A DNA stretch of 64,000 bases from Acinetobacter sichuanensis (GCF_003024515.2 NZ_PYIX02000018.1:1-64000), one strand, 5' to 3'; counted from the stretch's first letter, positions 8,692 to 18,372 are shown. Notes: generated by a model not told the origin, from the sequence alone. Numbers and translations are program-made.

Positions 8692-9123
8692 CTATTTTAA
8701 ATCATGTTGTACGCTATTCTCTAAATTAATTATTCTTTCTCTTAAAACTGTTGGTATATTCATTTTTTTCATCTCAATTTTATCAACAAATACGACAACA
8801 GCTTCTCCCTCAGCAACGACTTGATTTTGCTGTTCGCTCCATAAAATATAATGCATGCGAATTGCACTATTACGCATTTCATCTATACGCGTATAAATGG
8901 TTAATTGATCTGGATAAAAAACAGGCTTTAAATATTTACATTGACTTGATGCCACAACAGTTAAAGCATCTTCAGTAAATACCTGAAGTGCATCAAAATA
9001 AGCAATACGCGCACTTTCTATATAACGATAATATTGAACATTATTTACATGCCCAAATGCATCCATATCTCCCCATGCAACATTTTGTTTATAAATGACT
9101 GGGTATTCAGAGAACTGATTCAT
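8692..9123 (-). CDS. Acyl-CoA thioesterase, hotdog fold (YbgC/FadM type)
   Basis: A 143-residue single hotdog-domain protein. The active-site region VAWGDMDAFGHVNNVQYYRY holds the Asp and the HVNN helix start typical of 4-hydroxybenzoyl-CoA-thioesterase-like enzymes. It would hydrolyse acyl-CoA thioesters in the cytoplasm; the substrate is not known. It starts 9 bases after the hemY stop, with AAGG upstream, so it is likely the last gene of the hem operon. Its link to haem synthesis is only positional. Confidence 0.82.
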   Translation of the reverse strand: MNQFSEYPVIYKQNVAWGDMDAFGHVNNVQYYRYIESARIAYFDALQVFTEDALTVVASSQCKYLKPVFYPDQLTIYTRIDEMRNSAIRMHYILWSEQQNQVVAEGEAVVVFVDKIEMKKMNIPTVLRERIINLENSVQHDLK

Positions 9124-9132
9124 TATTAAGCC

Positions 9133-10329
9133 TTAAATTTTAAATTTAACAAAGTTTGCATCATTTTCAAAAATAGAATTTAATTGCATAATCAACTCAT
9201 CATTCCCTTTCAATGTTGATTTAATTCTCAAATAATTCATTAATGCATCATCGGGATATAAAGACAGGAGCTGTTCTGCTTGTTGTGTTTTTCCTGTTGC
9301 ATTATAAATATGCCATTTTGCAAAAGTAAACACAGGTATTCCTAAGTATTTCTTTTCTAAAGTTTCTATTTGCTGTTCTATCGCATCATAATCTGGGTTT
9401 TGACGTAATAAATGCTGCTGAAATAGCAAATAAAATACATCTTGATCAAATTTTTCATTTAATAATTGCAAGGCTAAATGCTGATGCTGCTGACTCATTT
9501 CAGGATAATGCGTTAATAGTTTTAACCATAAAACTTTTATTTCATACGGCAATACATCTAAATGATTTTCTATATTTAAATAACGTTTTTGAACAAGCTC
9601 ATGCTCTTCTAAACTTGCTGTATCGAGCTGGCTTAAAAGCGCAGTTAACCATTTTTGTTTTGTGTCTAAAGTTAATAACTGTCCAAATTGAGTTGAATGC
9701 AAATATTGAAAAGGAAATTGAATTGCAACCCCCCCCCACAATACTTGTAATTTATTTTTATAAGCTTGACTGACTTGACTCAACCAAGGAGATAACTCAT
9801 GTCCATTTAAAAACTCTAAATGTGTTAATGCTTGTTGTGCTTGATTTTGTGCTAAATAAATCTCAATACGTTGTATTTCAGCCAATTCAAAAGCTGATGT
9901 AGAACTACTTTCTAATATATTTAAAGCTTCTGCATAATGTTGCTGAGAAAATAACAGCCGTGCTTGAATAATTTGTTTTAATAAACCTGACTGATTAAAA
10001 ACTTCTTGTACAAAATCTTTTTTTTCTTGCGCACCTTCTAATAACCAAATCACACCTAATTGCTCATAAGGATGTAAACGATTAAAACTAAAAGTCGTTT
10101 CTATTTTGCGGCGCTCTTGATTAAAATACCGTTTTAAAATGTACCAAGCACTATGACCTAAAAAACTCAAAGCCACAAAAAAATAAACTAAAATCCAAAC
10201 ATTAGTTTGAATTTGAATATTATTCCAATATGCATAAATATAACCCGCTCCTGAGCGATAACTTAATACACTCAGCAAAGCTAAAGTAATCAATGCGATT
10301 AAGCCATAAACCCATAGTATTTGCTTCAT
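9133..10329 (-). CDS. hemY: HemY-type inner-membrane TPR protein
   Basis: A 398-residue protein. Two N-terminal TM segments (about residues 5-25 and 43-64) flank SYRSGAGYIYAYWNNIQIQTN, the HemY signature region, and are followed by TPR-like helical repeats. Proteobacterial HemY is not the protoporphyrinogen oxidase of the same name; its role beside hemCDX is unclear, perhaps a scaffold. It lies 3 bases after hemX. A run of nine G on the coding strand (9729-9737, codons for VLWGGVAI) is a potential slippage site. The reading frame is intact in this sequence. Confidence 0.85.
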   Translation of the reverse strand: MKQILWVYGLIALITLALLSVLSYRSGAGYIYAYWNNIQIQTNVWILVYFFVALSFLGHSAWYILKRYFNQERRKIETTFSFNRLHPYEQLGVIWLLEGAQEKKDFVQEVFNQSGLLKQIIQARLLFSQQHYAEALNILESSSTSAFELAEIQRIEIYLAQNQAQQALTHLEFLNGHELSPWLSQVSQAYKNKLQVLWGGVAIQFPFQYLHSTQFGQLLTLDTKQKWLTALLSQLDTASLEEHELVQKRYLNIENHLDVLPYEIKVLWLKLLTHYPEMSQQHQHLALQLLNEKFDQDVFYLLFQQHLLRQNPDYDAIEQQIETLEKKYLGIPVFTFAKWHIYNATGKTQQAEQLLSLYPDDALMNYLRIKSTLKGNDELIMQLNSIFENDANFVKFKI

Positions 10330-10332
10330 GCA

Positions 10333-11175
10333 CTACCCCAGCACTGTTGCGGTGTTGAGTTTTGGAATTGTTAAAATTGGCATTTGTTTAATTTTAATCA
10401 ACTGCTGCTTTAATTTTTCACTATTTGCATCAGGTAATTGATCCAATTGTTGAATCACCAAATTTAAAATATTTTGATATTCAGCATATTCCCCACGCCC
10501 TAAGGCTTGTTGTGCCGACAAAATACGTAACTGAGTTTCTTTTAAAATAAGCTTTCGGCTAATTAATGCTGTGCTTTGCTCATCAACACGTTTGATTTGA
10601 AACCAACGCTGCCAAAAATATTCGGTATTTTGTTTGGCTGGAGTTAAATTTGAATGTTTTATTTCACTTTGTATTGCTTGATCAACTTGCTGTAAAGCAT
10701 CATTTAATTGTTCTTGTTGTGCATATCTTGCTTGGATAAACTTTTGAATACTCTGCATATCTTGCTGAATCGCTTGATGCAAACTGGTCTTTAAGGTGTC
10801 CGCTAAATCATATTTTTCAATACTCTGATTTAAATGAATCAGTTGATCTAAAGCAAAAACAAATTGTTGCTGCTGCAAGGCAAATTTGACTAATTCCAAA
10901 TGTTGTTTAATCATTGCCGAAGGCTGAATATGATGAATCGTTGTTTCTTTGACAACGGCATTCTTTTGTACATTTTTCGCAGGCATACTATGATTCATTT
11001 CAGGCGTACGCTGTAGTGCCACCACTTGATCATTTAAAGCTGCATTCTTTTGCTCACTTTGATGTAAATTACTTTGAATTTCGGTGAGCTGCTGAGAAAC
11101 ATGATAGAAGTCATAGCTTAATTTAATTAGCCATGCCAACATGATAATGAACAAGAGAGAGAGAAACTTCTTCAT
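10333..11175 (-). CDS. hemX: HemX-type membrane protein of the hem operon
   Basis: A 280-residue protein with one N-terminal TM segment (FLSLLFIIMLAWLIKLSYDF), a coiled coil (about 28-60) and a helical periplasmic part. It is the HemX family, often labelled uroporphyrinogen-III C-methyltransferase, but no SAM-binding methyltransferase motif is seen, so catalytic activity is unlikely. Its start overlaps the hemD stop by four bases (ATGA), which indicates coupled translation. It is shorter than the E. coli protein, as in other Moraxellaceae. Confidence 0.8.
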   Translation of the reverse strand: MKKFLSLLFIIMLAWLIKLSYDFYHVSQQLTEIQSNLHQSEQKNAALNDQVVALQRTPEMNHSMPAKNVQKNAVVKETTIHHIQPSAMIKQHLELVKFALQQQQFVFALDQLIHLNQSIEKYDLADTLKTSLHQAIQQDMQSIQKFIQARYAQQEQLNDALQQVDQAIQSEIKHSNLTPAKQNTEYFWQRWFQIKRVDEQSTALISRKLILKETQLRILSAQQALGRGEYAEYQNILNLVIQQLDQLPDANSEKLKQQLIKIKQMPILTIPKLNTATVLG

Positions 11176-11951
11176 ACATTCCTTTGTAATTCTGTCACAT
11201 GCTGCAAAACAGTACTCGCTTTTAGACTTTCAAGTATGCTGATATTAAAGCACATTGCATTTTTTTTCTTATATTCTTGTAAAATTTGATACAAACGTTC
11301 GCCCAAAACTAAATAATGACATTGATTAATCAATTCAAAATTTTGCTGATTGAGTAGCAACCAATTCAACCAACTCGCTTCACTACTGATACAGTTTATA
11401 TAAGTCTGATTATGCTGATAAGAATGCATAAATCTTTGATATTCTGTAAATGTTTGTTGAGGTAGCTGACGTTCATATAATACAAAATTGAGTACTTCAA
11501 GCTGATCCAAGGCACATTGTTGCATCATAAATTGACGACCACCTTCACCACGCCAAAATGCAATCTTTTTTAAGTTTTTATTATTGTTAAAAATAGCTAA
11601 ACTCAACATGCCTTCTGAAGTTTCAACTTCAGGCACTAAACTCTCACAGCCATATGTTTGTAATAATTGAGCCGTTGTTTGTCCAACAGCAACCCATTTT
11701 ATATGTTGTAGTTGAGATAATTTTATGCCACTTTCTTGTAAATACTTCATCCCGAACTGTACTGCTGTAGGGCTAACCACCACAATCACTTGCGTATCGA
11801 ATAGTTGACTATACAGCGCTTGTAACTGCATAGAAAATGGACAAGCCACCAACTCTAACAAGGGCAGCTCCACCACATCTATTCCTGCCTGTCTCAAACA
11901 TTGTGTTAATGTCTGAGCACGCTCTACAGGTCGAGTATTAATAAATTGCAT
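11172..11951 (-). CDS. hemD: Uroporphyrinogen-III synthase
   Basis: A 259-residue protein of the HemD family. It closes and flips ring D of hydroxymethylbilane to give uroporphyrinogen III. Family features are INTRPVERAQTL at the N-terminus, VVVSPTAVQFGM, IKWVAVGQTTAQLL and FWRGEGGRQ. Sequence conservation in this family is low, so the call leans on position: its ATG overlaps the hemC stop by one base (TAATG). Confidence 0.9.
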   Translation of the reverse strand: MQFINTRPVERAQTLTQCLRQAGIDVVELPLLELVACPFSMQLQALYSQLFDTQVIVVVSPTAVQFGMKYLQESGIKLSQLQHIKWVAVGQTTAQLLQTYGCESLVPEVETSEGMLSLAIFNNNKNLKKIAFWRGEGGRQFMMQQCALDQLEVLNFVLYERQLPQQTFTEYQRFMHSYQHNQTYINCISSEASWLNWLLLNQQNFELINQCHYLVLGERLYQILQEYKKKNAMCFNISILESLKASTVLQHVTELQRNV

Positions 11952-12877
11952 TAATCTTGATAAAGCGCTTTAAGCAAATCGCCTGCGCCTAAATCGAGCA
12001 AAGCTTTAGCCAAAGTTACCCCTAGCTCTTCGGCTTGGGCTGTTGTCCCTTGAACTTGCTGTATCAATAACGTTTGACCATCAGGACTACCGACACGTCC
12101 TTCTAAAGAAATCGTCTGACCTTCTAGTGTGGCATAACCTGCAATTGGCACTTGGCAACCACCTTCTAAATAGGCATTAAAAGCGCGCTCAGCACGTACA
12201 CACACATCCGTTTCTTGATGCATCAAAGGCATAATTAAATCTAAAATTTCTTGGTCGTTTGAGCGACACTCTAAACCTAGAGCACCTTGCCCGACAGCAG
12301 GTAAACTCACTTGAGCGTCAAGTGTATGGCGAATACGCTCATGTAAACCTAAGCGCTTTAAACCTGAACTGGCCAAAATAATCGCATCGTATTGACCCGC
12401 ATCTAACTTAGATAAACGTGTACCCACATTACCCCGTAAATCAATGACATCTAGATCAGGACGCTGTTTTAGTACTTGGCATTTACGACGTAAACTCGAA
12501 GTTCCAAGTTTTGCACCTTGTGGTAAGTCTTCGAATTTTTCATATTGGTTAGATACAAAAGCATCGAATGGGTCTTCTCGCTCACAAATTACAGCAAGTT
12601 CTAAACCTTCAGGTAAGTGCATAGGTACATCTTTCATTGAATGTACTGCTAAATCAGCACGACCATCCAACAAAGCCGCCTCTAACTCTTTAACAAATAA
12701 GCCTTTACCGCCAATTTTTGCCAAAGGAGTATCTAAAATTTTGTCACCTTGAGTGACAAACGTAACCAACTCCACCTTCACTTGTGGATGCAATTGCTCT
12801 AAGCGATCACGAATATGTTCCGCTTGCCACATTGCAAGTGGGCTTTGTCTTGTCGCTATTTTCAGGGTTTTCATCAT
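11951..12877 (-). CDS. hemC: Porphobilinogen deaminase (hydroxymethylbilane synthase)
   Basis: A 308-residue enzyme that joins four porphobilinogens into hydroxymethylbilane. It shows [48 protein letters not shown] and, for the dipyrromethane cofactor, the Cys of [12 protein letters not shown] (about residue 242). First gene of hemC-hemD-hemX-hemY-thioesterase. The 90 bases between it and algR should carry its promoter. All catalytic motifs are present. Confidence 0.97.
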   Translation of the reverse strand: MMKTLKIATRQSPLAMWQAEHIRDRLEQLHPQVKVELVTFVTQGDKILDTPLAKIGGKGLFVKELEAALLDGRADLAVHSMKDVPMHLPEGLELAVICEREDPFDAFVSNQYEKFEDLPQGAKLGTSSLRRKCQVLKQRPDLDVIDLRGNVGTRLSKLDAGQYDAIILASSGLKRLGLHERIRHTLDAQVSLPAVGQGALGLECRSNDQEILDLIMPLMHQETDVCVRAERAFNAYLEGGCQVPIAGYATLEGQTISLEGRVGSPDGQTLLIQQVQGTTAQAEELGVTLAKALLDLGAGDLLKALYQD

Positions 12878-12967
12878 TTCAGCTTTGCCAAACGTTTAAA
12901 CACTCTAAACTTAACCTGCTGTTCTGAAAATGCAAGCAAATTATCATCAAATGTGATGTTAAGCTGC

Positions 12968-13705
12968 TTATAAGTTTTGCATACGCTCTCTTAAACTTGG
13001 TAAGTGGCGACGACTTACAGCAAGTTTTTCATCTAATTCACGACAACGCACTTGATATTGCCCAGAAGCAACCATTTCTAGACCATCCAAATAGTCTAGA
13101 GAAATGAGTGCATTACGATGAATACGAATAAACTTATCTGAAAATTCTTGTTCTAAATCCTTCAAAGTTTCATCAATCAATACACTGCCATGTTTATGGC
13201 GCACTGTGACATATTTTTGATCGGCTAAAAAGTAATAAATATTTTCAAGCGGAATCAATTCTAAACCACGATAAGTTTTTGCAGCAATTTGCTGTCTTTG
13301 CACTTTTTCTTCCATGAGTTCTTTTTTTTCTAGGTTAGTCATTTGGGCTTGAGTTAACTTGGTTAAACTCGCTAATACTGTCTCTAAGTCTTCTTTTGCT
13401 ATAGGTTTTAACAAATATCCTTTTGCTTGCGATCGGATCGCTTGTAATGCATGCTCATCATATGCTGTGCAAAAAATAACTGCTGGCATAGGCTCAAGTT
13501 GACTTAAATGTCGAGCACACTCCAAACCATCCATTTCTGGCATTTGAATATCCAATAAAACAACATCAGGCATATAAAGTTCTGCAAGCTCTAAAGCTTC
13601 CTGCCCATGTTGTGCAGTTGCAATAACATGATGCCCCAATTGCGATACTAATCGTGATAATCGCTCAACCGCGAGTGGCTCATCATCACAAATTAGGATG
13701 TCCAT
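12968..13705 (-). CDS. algR: LytTR-type response regulator AlgR
   Basis: A 245-residue regulator. The receiver domain (about 1-120) has DDEPLA, the phospho-acceptor Asp in VVLLDIQMPEMDG, and KPIAKEDL. The C-terminal LytTR DNA-binding domain (about 145-245) has YFLADQKYVTVRH and FIRIHRNALISLDYL. GGAGGGAGA precedes the ATG. It forms a two-gene operon with algZ, 43 bases upstream. In Pseudomonas the AlgZ/AlgR pair controls alginate, twitching and type IV pilus minor-pilin genes; the regulon here is unknown. Confidence 0.93.
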   Translation of the reverse strand: MDILICDDEPLAVERLSRLVSQLGHHVIATAQHGQEALELAELYMPDVVLLDIQMPEMDGLECARHLSQLEPMPAVIFCTAYDEHALQAIRSQAKGYLLKPIAKEDLETVLASLTKLTQAQMTNLEKKELMEEKVQRQQIAAKTYRGLELIPLENIYYFLADQKYVTVRHKHGSVLIDETLKDLEQEFSDKFIRIHRNALISLDYLDGLEMVASGQYQVRCRELDEKLAVSRRHLPSLRERMQNL

Positions 13706-13748
13706 TCTCCCTCCTTATCACATCATCATTATTTTAATGTCTTCTGTA

Positions 13749-14798
13749 TTACTTATAATGGTACTGTAGTAATGTAGTAAACCGCTCATCACCTGCAAAA
13801 CTTCGAAATTGAACAGAAGTTCCAAAATGAGCTTTTAAACGCTGTTTGACATTTTCTAATGCAATACCATGTCCTTCTCTTAAATTTATTCTATCCTGTA
13901 TAAATGGGTTAGTAATGACTATAGTGACTTGATTTTGCAATATTTCAACCAGTATACCTATTTTAGCATTGATATGTTTTTTCTCAACGCCATGAAAAAT
14001 ACTATTTTCTATCAGTGGCTGTAAGGTCAGTAAAGGAATTTTGACCTTATGCAAGAGTTCAGGTTGTTGAATATTCCATTCCACATTTAAACGATCTCCC
14101 AGTCGAATTTTTTCAATACTGATATATTTTTTAGATAATTCGATTTCTTCTGCCAATGTCACCAATTTAAGTTCTTGCATACTCGCACGAAAAAGCTTAG
14201 ACAAATCAATCAACATTTGTTCAGCTTTGTCAGGATCTAGACTGATTAAACTTACCACACTATTTAAACTATTAAATAAAAAATGAGGATGAATACGTGC
14301 CTGCATCGCTTGTACACGTGCGTTTAATTCACTATTTTGCTGCTTAAACCATTGCCCACGCATATAAATATAACGCAAGCAAAAAGCCCCTAATAATGCA
14401 CCATAGCTCAAATGCAAACTGACATTTTCAAAAACAATATTTGTATTTAAATTTTTAAAAGAAAAATTAAATCCCCAATGGAAAATGACATTCAAAACAC
14501 ATGTCGTCACCAAGACTATGACTTCTAATAAAATAAAACCAAAAATCATGGCTTGAACGTCTGTATATTTTTTGAGTTTATTTTGAAAAATATCGACCCA
14601 AGCCGTAAAAGCTAAGAGCACCCAATTAATATACAAAATATATTGTATGACATGACCAAATTGCAAGTTTGACCATGACTGTGCTTCAGCTAAGGCTAAA
14701 AGCAATGCGAGAACATTACTCGCAATAAATAATTCAAAAAAATACTGCCAATGACTGATTTTACTAAAAAAATGTGAGCGATTTAGGGCATTTTGCAT
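13749..14798 (-). CDS. algZ: LytS/AlgZ-type sensor histidine kinase
   Basis: A 349-residue membrane kinase. About five hydrophobic segments occupy residues 20-140. The His-kinase domain follows, with RIHPHFLFNSLNSVVSLI holding the phosphorylated His (LytS-type H-box). The ATP-binding region has PLLTLQPLIENSIFHGVEKK and GHGIALENVKQRL. It phosphorylates the AlgR-like regulator encoded next. It is divergent from argH across 94 bases. Confidence 0.92.
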   Translation of the reverse strand: MQNALNRSHFFSKISHWQYFFELFIASNVLALLLALAEAQSWSNLQFGHVIQYILYINWVLLAFTAWVDIFQNKLKKYTDVQAMIFGFILLEVIVLVTTCVLNVIFHWGFNFSFKNLNTNIVFENVSLHLSYGALLGAFCLRYIYMRGQWFKQQNSELNARVQAMQARIHPHFLFNSLNSVVSLISLDPDKAEQMLIDLSKLFRASMQELKLVTLAEEIELSKKYISIEKIRLGDRLNVEWNIQQPELLHKVKIPLLTLQPLIENSIFHGVEKKHINAKIGILVEILQNQVTIVITNPFIQDRINLREGHGIALENVKQRLKAHFGTSVQFRSFAGDERFTTLLQYHYK

Positions 14799-14846
14799 AT
14801 TTAAACCAGATTCATGTTACTGCGCTGCGGAAAGTAAGCTTGAATT

Positions 14847-14855
14847 TGCTATACT
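14847..14855 (+). promoter_or_regulatory. Extended -10 promoter of argH
   Basis: TGCTATACT matches an extended -10 element (TGn TATAAT), 38 bases before the argH start. No clear -35 hexamer is seen at the usual distance, which is common for extended -10 promoters. Confidence 0.45.
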
Positions 14856-14892
14856 CTTTTTAGTTCTACTGCTTTTTTTAAAATGAGCCGAC

Positions 14893-16323
14893 ATGACCAC
14901 ATCTTCTAATTCCTCAAATCCGTCACAAGCCCAAACATCGGGTATGTGGGGCGGTCGTTTCTCTGAAGCTACTGATGCCTTTGTTGCTGAATTTACTGCA
15001 TCTGTTCAATTTGACCAACGCTTTTATAAACAAGATATTGCTGGCTCAATCGCACATGCCACTATGTTAGCAAAAGTTGGTGTACTAACAGAACAAGAAC
15101 GTGATGACATTATCAATGGTTTGAACACCATTAAAGCTGAAATTGAGACAGGTAACTTCGAATGGCGCATCGATTTAGAAGATGTGCATATGAATATTGA
15201 GTCACGTTTGACTCAACGTATTGGAATTACAGGTAAAAAACTACACACGGGTCGTAGTCGTAATGACCAAGTTGCAACCGATATTCGTCTTTATGTTCGT
15301 GACGAAATTGATGCAATTTTACAATTACTCGAAAAATTACAAAAAGGTATTTTGAGCCTTGCTGCCAAAAACACCAATACCATTATGCCTGGTTTCACCC
15401 ATTTACAAACTGCACAGCCTGTGACTTTTGGTCACCATTTAATGGCATGGTTTGAAATGTTAGTACGTGATTCAGAGCGTCTGATTGACTGCCGTAAACG
15501 CACCAATCGTATGCCTTTGGGTTCTGCTGCACTTGCAGGGACAACTTACCCAATCGATCGTGCTTATACAGCTGAGCTTTTAGGTTTTGAAGCTGTTGCT
15601 GAAAACTCACTGGATGCGGTGTCTGACCGTGACTTTGGCATTGAGTTCAATGCTGCTGCATCACTCATCATGATGCATTTGTCACGTATGTCAGAAGAAA
15701 TGATTTTATGGACTTCTGCACAATTTAAATTTGTGAATATTCCTGATCGTTTCTGTACAGGTTCTTCGATCATGCCACAAAAGAAAAACCCAGATGTGCC
15801 TGAGTTGATCCGTGGTAAAACGGGTCGTGTTTATGGTGATTTGATGAGTCTTTTAACACTCATGAAAGGTCAACCATTGGCATACAACAAAGACAACCAA
15901 GAAGACAAAGAGCCTTTGTTTGATGCGATTGATACTGTGCGTGGTTCACTGATGGCATTTGCTGATATGATCCCTGCTTTGGTTCCAAATATTGAAATCA
16001 TGCGTGAAGCAGCTTTACGTGGTTTCTCTACAGCAACTGACCTTGCAGATTATTTGGTGAAAAATGGCGTTGCATTCCGTGATGCGCATGAAATTGTGGG
16101 TAAAGCAGTTGCTCTAGGTGTTCAAGAGTCTAAGGACTTATCTGAATTAACACTTGAGCAATTACAGCAATTCTCCGACTTGATCCAAGCTGATGTCTTT
16201 GAAAAAGCATTAACTTTAGAAGCATCTGTCAATGCACGTAATCATATTGGTGGTACTGCACCTGCACAGGTTGAAGCTGCGATTGAACGCGCTTATACAC
16301 GTTTAGAAAAACTTTATGCATAA
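14893..16323 (+). CDS. argH: Argininosuccinate lyase
   Basis: A 476-residue fumarase/aspartase-superfamily enzyme. It splits argininosuccinate to arginine and fumarate, the last step of arginine synthesis. Residues show MWGGRFSE at the N-terminus, [27 protein letters not shown] and the signature [15 protein letters not shown] (catalytic Ser loop). The protein is complete and of usual length. It is followed 29 bases later by the yggX homologue and probably cotranscribed with it. Confidence 0.98.
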   Translation: MTTSSNSSNPSQAQTSGMWGGRFSEATDAFVAEFTASVQFDQRFYKQDIAGSIAHATMLAKVGVLTEQERDDIINGLNTIKAEIETGNFEWRIDLEDVHMNIESRLTQRIGITGKKLHTGRSRNDQVATDIRLYVRDEIDAILQLLEKLQKGILSLAAKNTNTIMPGFTHLQTAQPVTFGHHLMAWFEMLVRDSERLIDCRKRTNRMPLGSAALAGTTYPIDRAYTAELLGFEAVAENSLDAVSDRDFGIEFNAAASLIMMHLSRMSEEMILWTSAQFKFVNIPDRFCTGSSIMPQKKNPDVPELIRGKTGRVYGDLMSLLTLMKGQPLAYNKDNQEDKEPLFDAIDTVRGSLMAFADMIPALVPNIEIMREAALRGFSTATDLADYLVKNGVAFRDAHEIVGKAVALGVQESKDLSELTLEQLQQFSDLIQADVFEKALTLEASVNARNHIGGTAPAQVEAAIERAYTRLEKLYA

Positions 16324-16352
16324 TTGCAACGCTCATATTGGAGATGATTGAT

Positions 16353-16628
16353 ATGACTCGACAAGTACTTTGCCGTAAATATCAAAAAGAGTTAGAAGGT
16401 TTAGATTTTGCACCATTTCCTGGTGCAAAGGGTCAAGAATTATTTGATACTGTGTCTAAACAAGCTTGGCAAGAATGGTTAAAACATCAAACGACGCTGA
16501 TCAATGAAAAGCGTTTAAATGTGTTTGAACCTGATGCAAAGAAGTTCTTAGAAGAACAACGTGAGAAGTTCTTGAACAATGATGAATCATTGGAAAAAGC
16601 GGAAGGTCTAAAGCCTGAAGAAAAATAA
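16353..16628 (+). CDS. yggX: YggX-type iron-trafficking / oxidative damage protection protein
   Basis: A 91-residue protein of the YggX family, which protects Fe-S clusters and helps iron trafficking. It begins [21 protein letters not shown] and contains [20 protein letters not shown] and [16 protein letters not shown], all characteristic. GGAG lies 9 bases before the ATG at 16353; an upstream in-frame ATG at 16338 has no site. The stop codon lies in the first arm of a strong hairpin, so the transcript probably ends here. Confidence 0.95.
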   Translation: MTRQVLCRKYQKELEGLDFAPFPGAKGQELFDTVSKQAWQEWLKHQTTLINEKRLNVFEPDAKKFLEEQREKFLNNDESLEKAEGLKPEEK

Positions 16629-16644
16629 GGCAAAGCCTTATTTT
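16622..16644 (+). terminator. Terminator hairpin overlapping the yggX stop
   Basis: Perfect 10-bp stem AAAATAAGGC/GCCTTATTTT with a 3-base loop; the stop TAA is in the left arm and the right arm ends in TTTT. It is the first of three hairpins in 91 bases; the second, ACACGC-GAA-GCGTGT at 16653-16667, has no U-run. Confidence 0.65.
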
Positions 16645-16683
16645 GCTGCAAGACACGCGAAGCGTGTAGTTTTCAATACAAAG

Positions 16684-16712
16684 AAGGAGTCTAAAAAGAC
16701 TCCTTTTTTTTT
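16684..16712 (+). terminator. Strong intrinsic terminator after argH-yggX
   Basis: AAGGAGTC and GACTCCTT form an 8-bp stem with a 6-base loop, directly followed by a run of T to 16712. Classical Rho-independent terminator. Confidence 0.9.
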
Positions 16713-16997
16713 AATACAACTCAACTGTACACACTTTTAATATTGAAGCTGTCTGAAGAAAATTTCATTCAAAAAAACTTCAAATAAAAAATAAGTCATA
16801 TAAAACAAGCAACTAAACAACATTCAAATATTTTTTTATTATTAAGTAAATGCAAGTTTTCTTTTTAAAGAAAATAAGTATTTAATTTTTAATAATATTT
16901 ATAAAAAAACAAATTATAAAATATAACTGTAAAGTAAATTTAGCCAATTTAATTACATGATGAAATGCAATTTTACATGGAACACACAGGATACATC
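16713..16997. other. Very AT-rich intergenic stretch
   Basis: 285 bases of mainly A and T with no supported gene. The right half should contain the promoter of the small ORF that starts at 16998. No clear -35/-10 pair could be chosen because many AT hexamers fit. Confidence 0.5.
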
Positions 16998-17078
16998 ATG
17001 ACTGTTTCATTATTTTTGCATAGAATAACTACATCAGCTAATGAAACTATTTTCCCCAAGACAGCAACATTAGTGTAA
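16998..17078 (+). CDS. Candidate 26-residue small protein
   Basis: ATG at 16998 follows AGG with a 7-base gap and opens 26 codons, starting MTVSLFLHRITT and ending FPKTATLV. A short inverted repeat AATATTC-TCCA-GAATATT comes right after the stop (17077-17094 region), then a strong intrinsic terminator at 17105-17139. A self-contained unit with ribosome site, short frame and terminator suggests a true small mRNA. Function is unknown. It could instead be a leader or a regulatory RNA whose ORF is incidental. It converges on phoU, which has its own terminator facing it. Confidence 0.4.
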   Translation: MTVSLFLHRITTSANETIFPKTATLV

Positions 17079-17104
17079 ATATTCTCCAGAATATTTCGAT
17101 TTTA

Positions 17105-17139
17105 TTCCTAGATTTCCCCCAAAATCTAGGAATTTTTTT
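17105..17139 (+). terminator. Intrinsic terminator of the small-ORF transcript
   Basis: Perfect 11-bp stem TTCCTAGATTT/AAATCTAGGAA with a 6-base loop (CCCCCA), then seven T. It ends the plus-strand transcript containing 16998-17078. Confidence 0.88.
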
Positions 17140-17172
17140 ATGCATAAAATATATTTCATTTGATATTTACAT

Positions 17173-17200
17173 AAAAAAAGCTCTAGAAAGTTCTAGAGCT
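17173..17200 (-). terminator. Intrinsic terminator of phoU
   Basis: AGCTCTAGAA and TTCTAGAGCT pair perfectly (10 bp) around AG. Read on the minus strand, the stem is followed by seven T. It lies 28 bases after the phoU stop. Confidence 0.88.
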
Positions 17201-17228
17201 TGCGTACAGTCGTACTCAACTTAAAAAT

Positions 17229-17951
17229 TTATTTACCTTGTACTTTTTCTTCAATTTCTTCGATATTGGTATGACGAACATCATAACCTTTTGCCATATA
17301 AATCACTTGCTCAGAAATGTTCCGCGCATGATCACCTATACGCTCCAAAGAACGTAAGACCCACATCACATTAATGACTCGACTAATATGTCTTGGATCT
17401 TCAATCATATAGGTCATCAATGTACGTGTTGCTGACTGATATTCACGATCAATATCAGCATCTGCCAATAGCACTTTTAAAGCTTGTTCTGCATCAATAC
17501 GCGCAAAAGCATCTAGTGCATCATGAATCATCACACGAACTTGATTACCAATATGGCGTGTTTCCATATAACCACGTGGTGATTCACCTTCTTCACATAA
17601 TGTTTGTGCAATACGTGCTATTTTTGCTGCTTCATCACCAATACGCTCAAGATCAGTATTGGCTTTACTCATCGCGATTACCATACGCAAATCAATTGCA
17701 GCAGGATGGCGACGTGCCAAAATCAATGTTAATGCTTCATCAATTTCTCGTTCATATTGATTGACTGCATTATCTTGAAATTGAACATCGATGGCTAAAT
17801 TGGCATTGGTATCTAACAAAGCATGAATGGCATTTCCCACTTGTTGTTCAACTAAACCACCCATGGTCATAAATTTAGTATTTACAGCCTGTAAATCCTC
17901 ATTAAATTGTGAAGAAATATGGTGTCCTAATACAGGATTATTTAGGCTCAA
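17229..17951 (-). CDS. phoU: Phosphate signalling protein PhoU
   Basis: A 240-residue all-helical protein with the two PhoU three-helix repeats. It shows ALTLILARRHPAAIDLRMVIAM with DLERIGDEAAKIAR in the first repeat and the matching SLERIGDHARNISEQVIYMAKG in the second; the E-R-I-G-D metal-binding motifs are intact. PhoU restrains PhoR/PhoB through the PstSCAB transporter. No pst genes are next to it here, so phoU is a free-standing gene. I see no convincing Pho box upstream. Confidence 0.95.
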   Translation of the reverse strand: MSLNNPVLGHHISSQFNEDLQAVNTKFMTMGGLVEQQVGNAIHALLDTNANLAIDVQFQDNAVNQYEREIDEALTLILARRHPAAIDLRMVIAMSKANTDLERIGDEAAKIARIAQTLCEEGESPRGYMETRHIGNQVRVMIHDALDAFARIDAEQALKVLLADADIDREYQSATRTLMTYMIEDPRHISRVINVMWVLRSLERIGDHARNISEQVIYMAKGYDVRHTNIEEIEEKVQGK

Positions 17952-18372
17952 AGTGTTTTACTCCACAACAAGTGAAATGAGATAGACTAATTAGACATAT
18001 TTAAACACATTTATTATGAAACTTTGATGACAATCAGCAAAGATCTGATCTTTATCACTCAAATGATGTTTTTCGTGACTTTTCACGTTATTTGAAGCAA
18101 AAATTTATCTATGAATTTAAAAATATTATTGGGAAATAAGCTAAAAAACCCGATTTATAAGGCTTCATTTATGAGTTATTTTTAAAAATTTAATTATTAT
18201 TTTTCAGTCAAATATCCTATTTATAGCCAGACAAAAAGCAAAATCAAATTTGAATATACAGTTGTGTAACGTATTCACTTCACAAAACTACAAAATATTG
18301 CATTTTTTCCATGTGATTTAGGTAACAATAGCAGCATTAACACTCTCCCAATCCCTGTTTCTAATGATCTAA
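17952..18372. other. Intergenic region between phoU and the lipoprotein cluster
   Basis: 421 AT-rich bases separating divergent genes. It should carry promoters for both phoU and the lipoprotein genes. I find no ORF with a ribosome site, no strong hairpin and no Pho-box-like direct repeat. Confidence 0.5.

Noticed and set aside
10333-11175. HemX as an active uroporphyrinogen-III methyltransferase
   Set aside because: No SAM-binding or methyltransferase motif is visible; the common name is a legacy label.
17952-18372. Pho box upstream of phoU
   Set aside because: No pair of CTGTCAT-like repeats at 11-base spacing was found.
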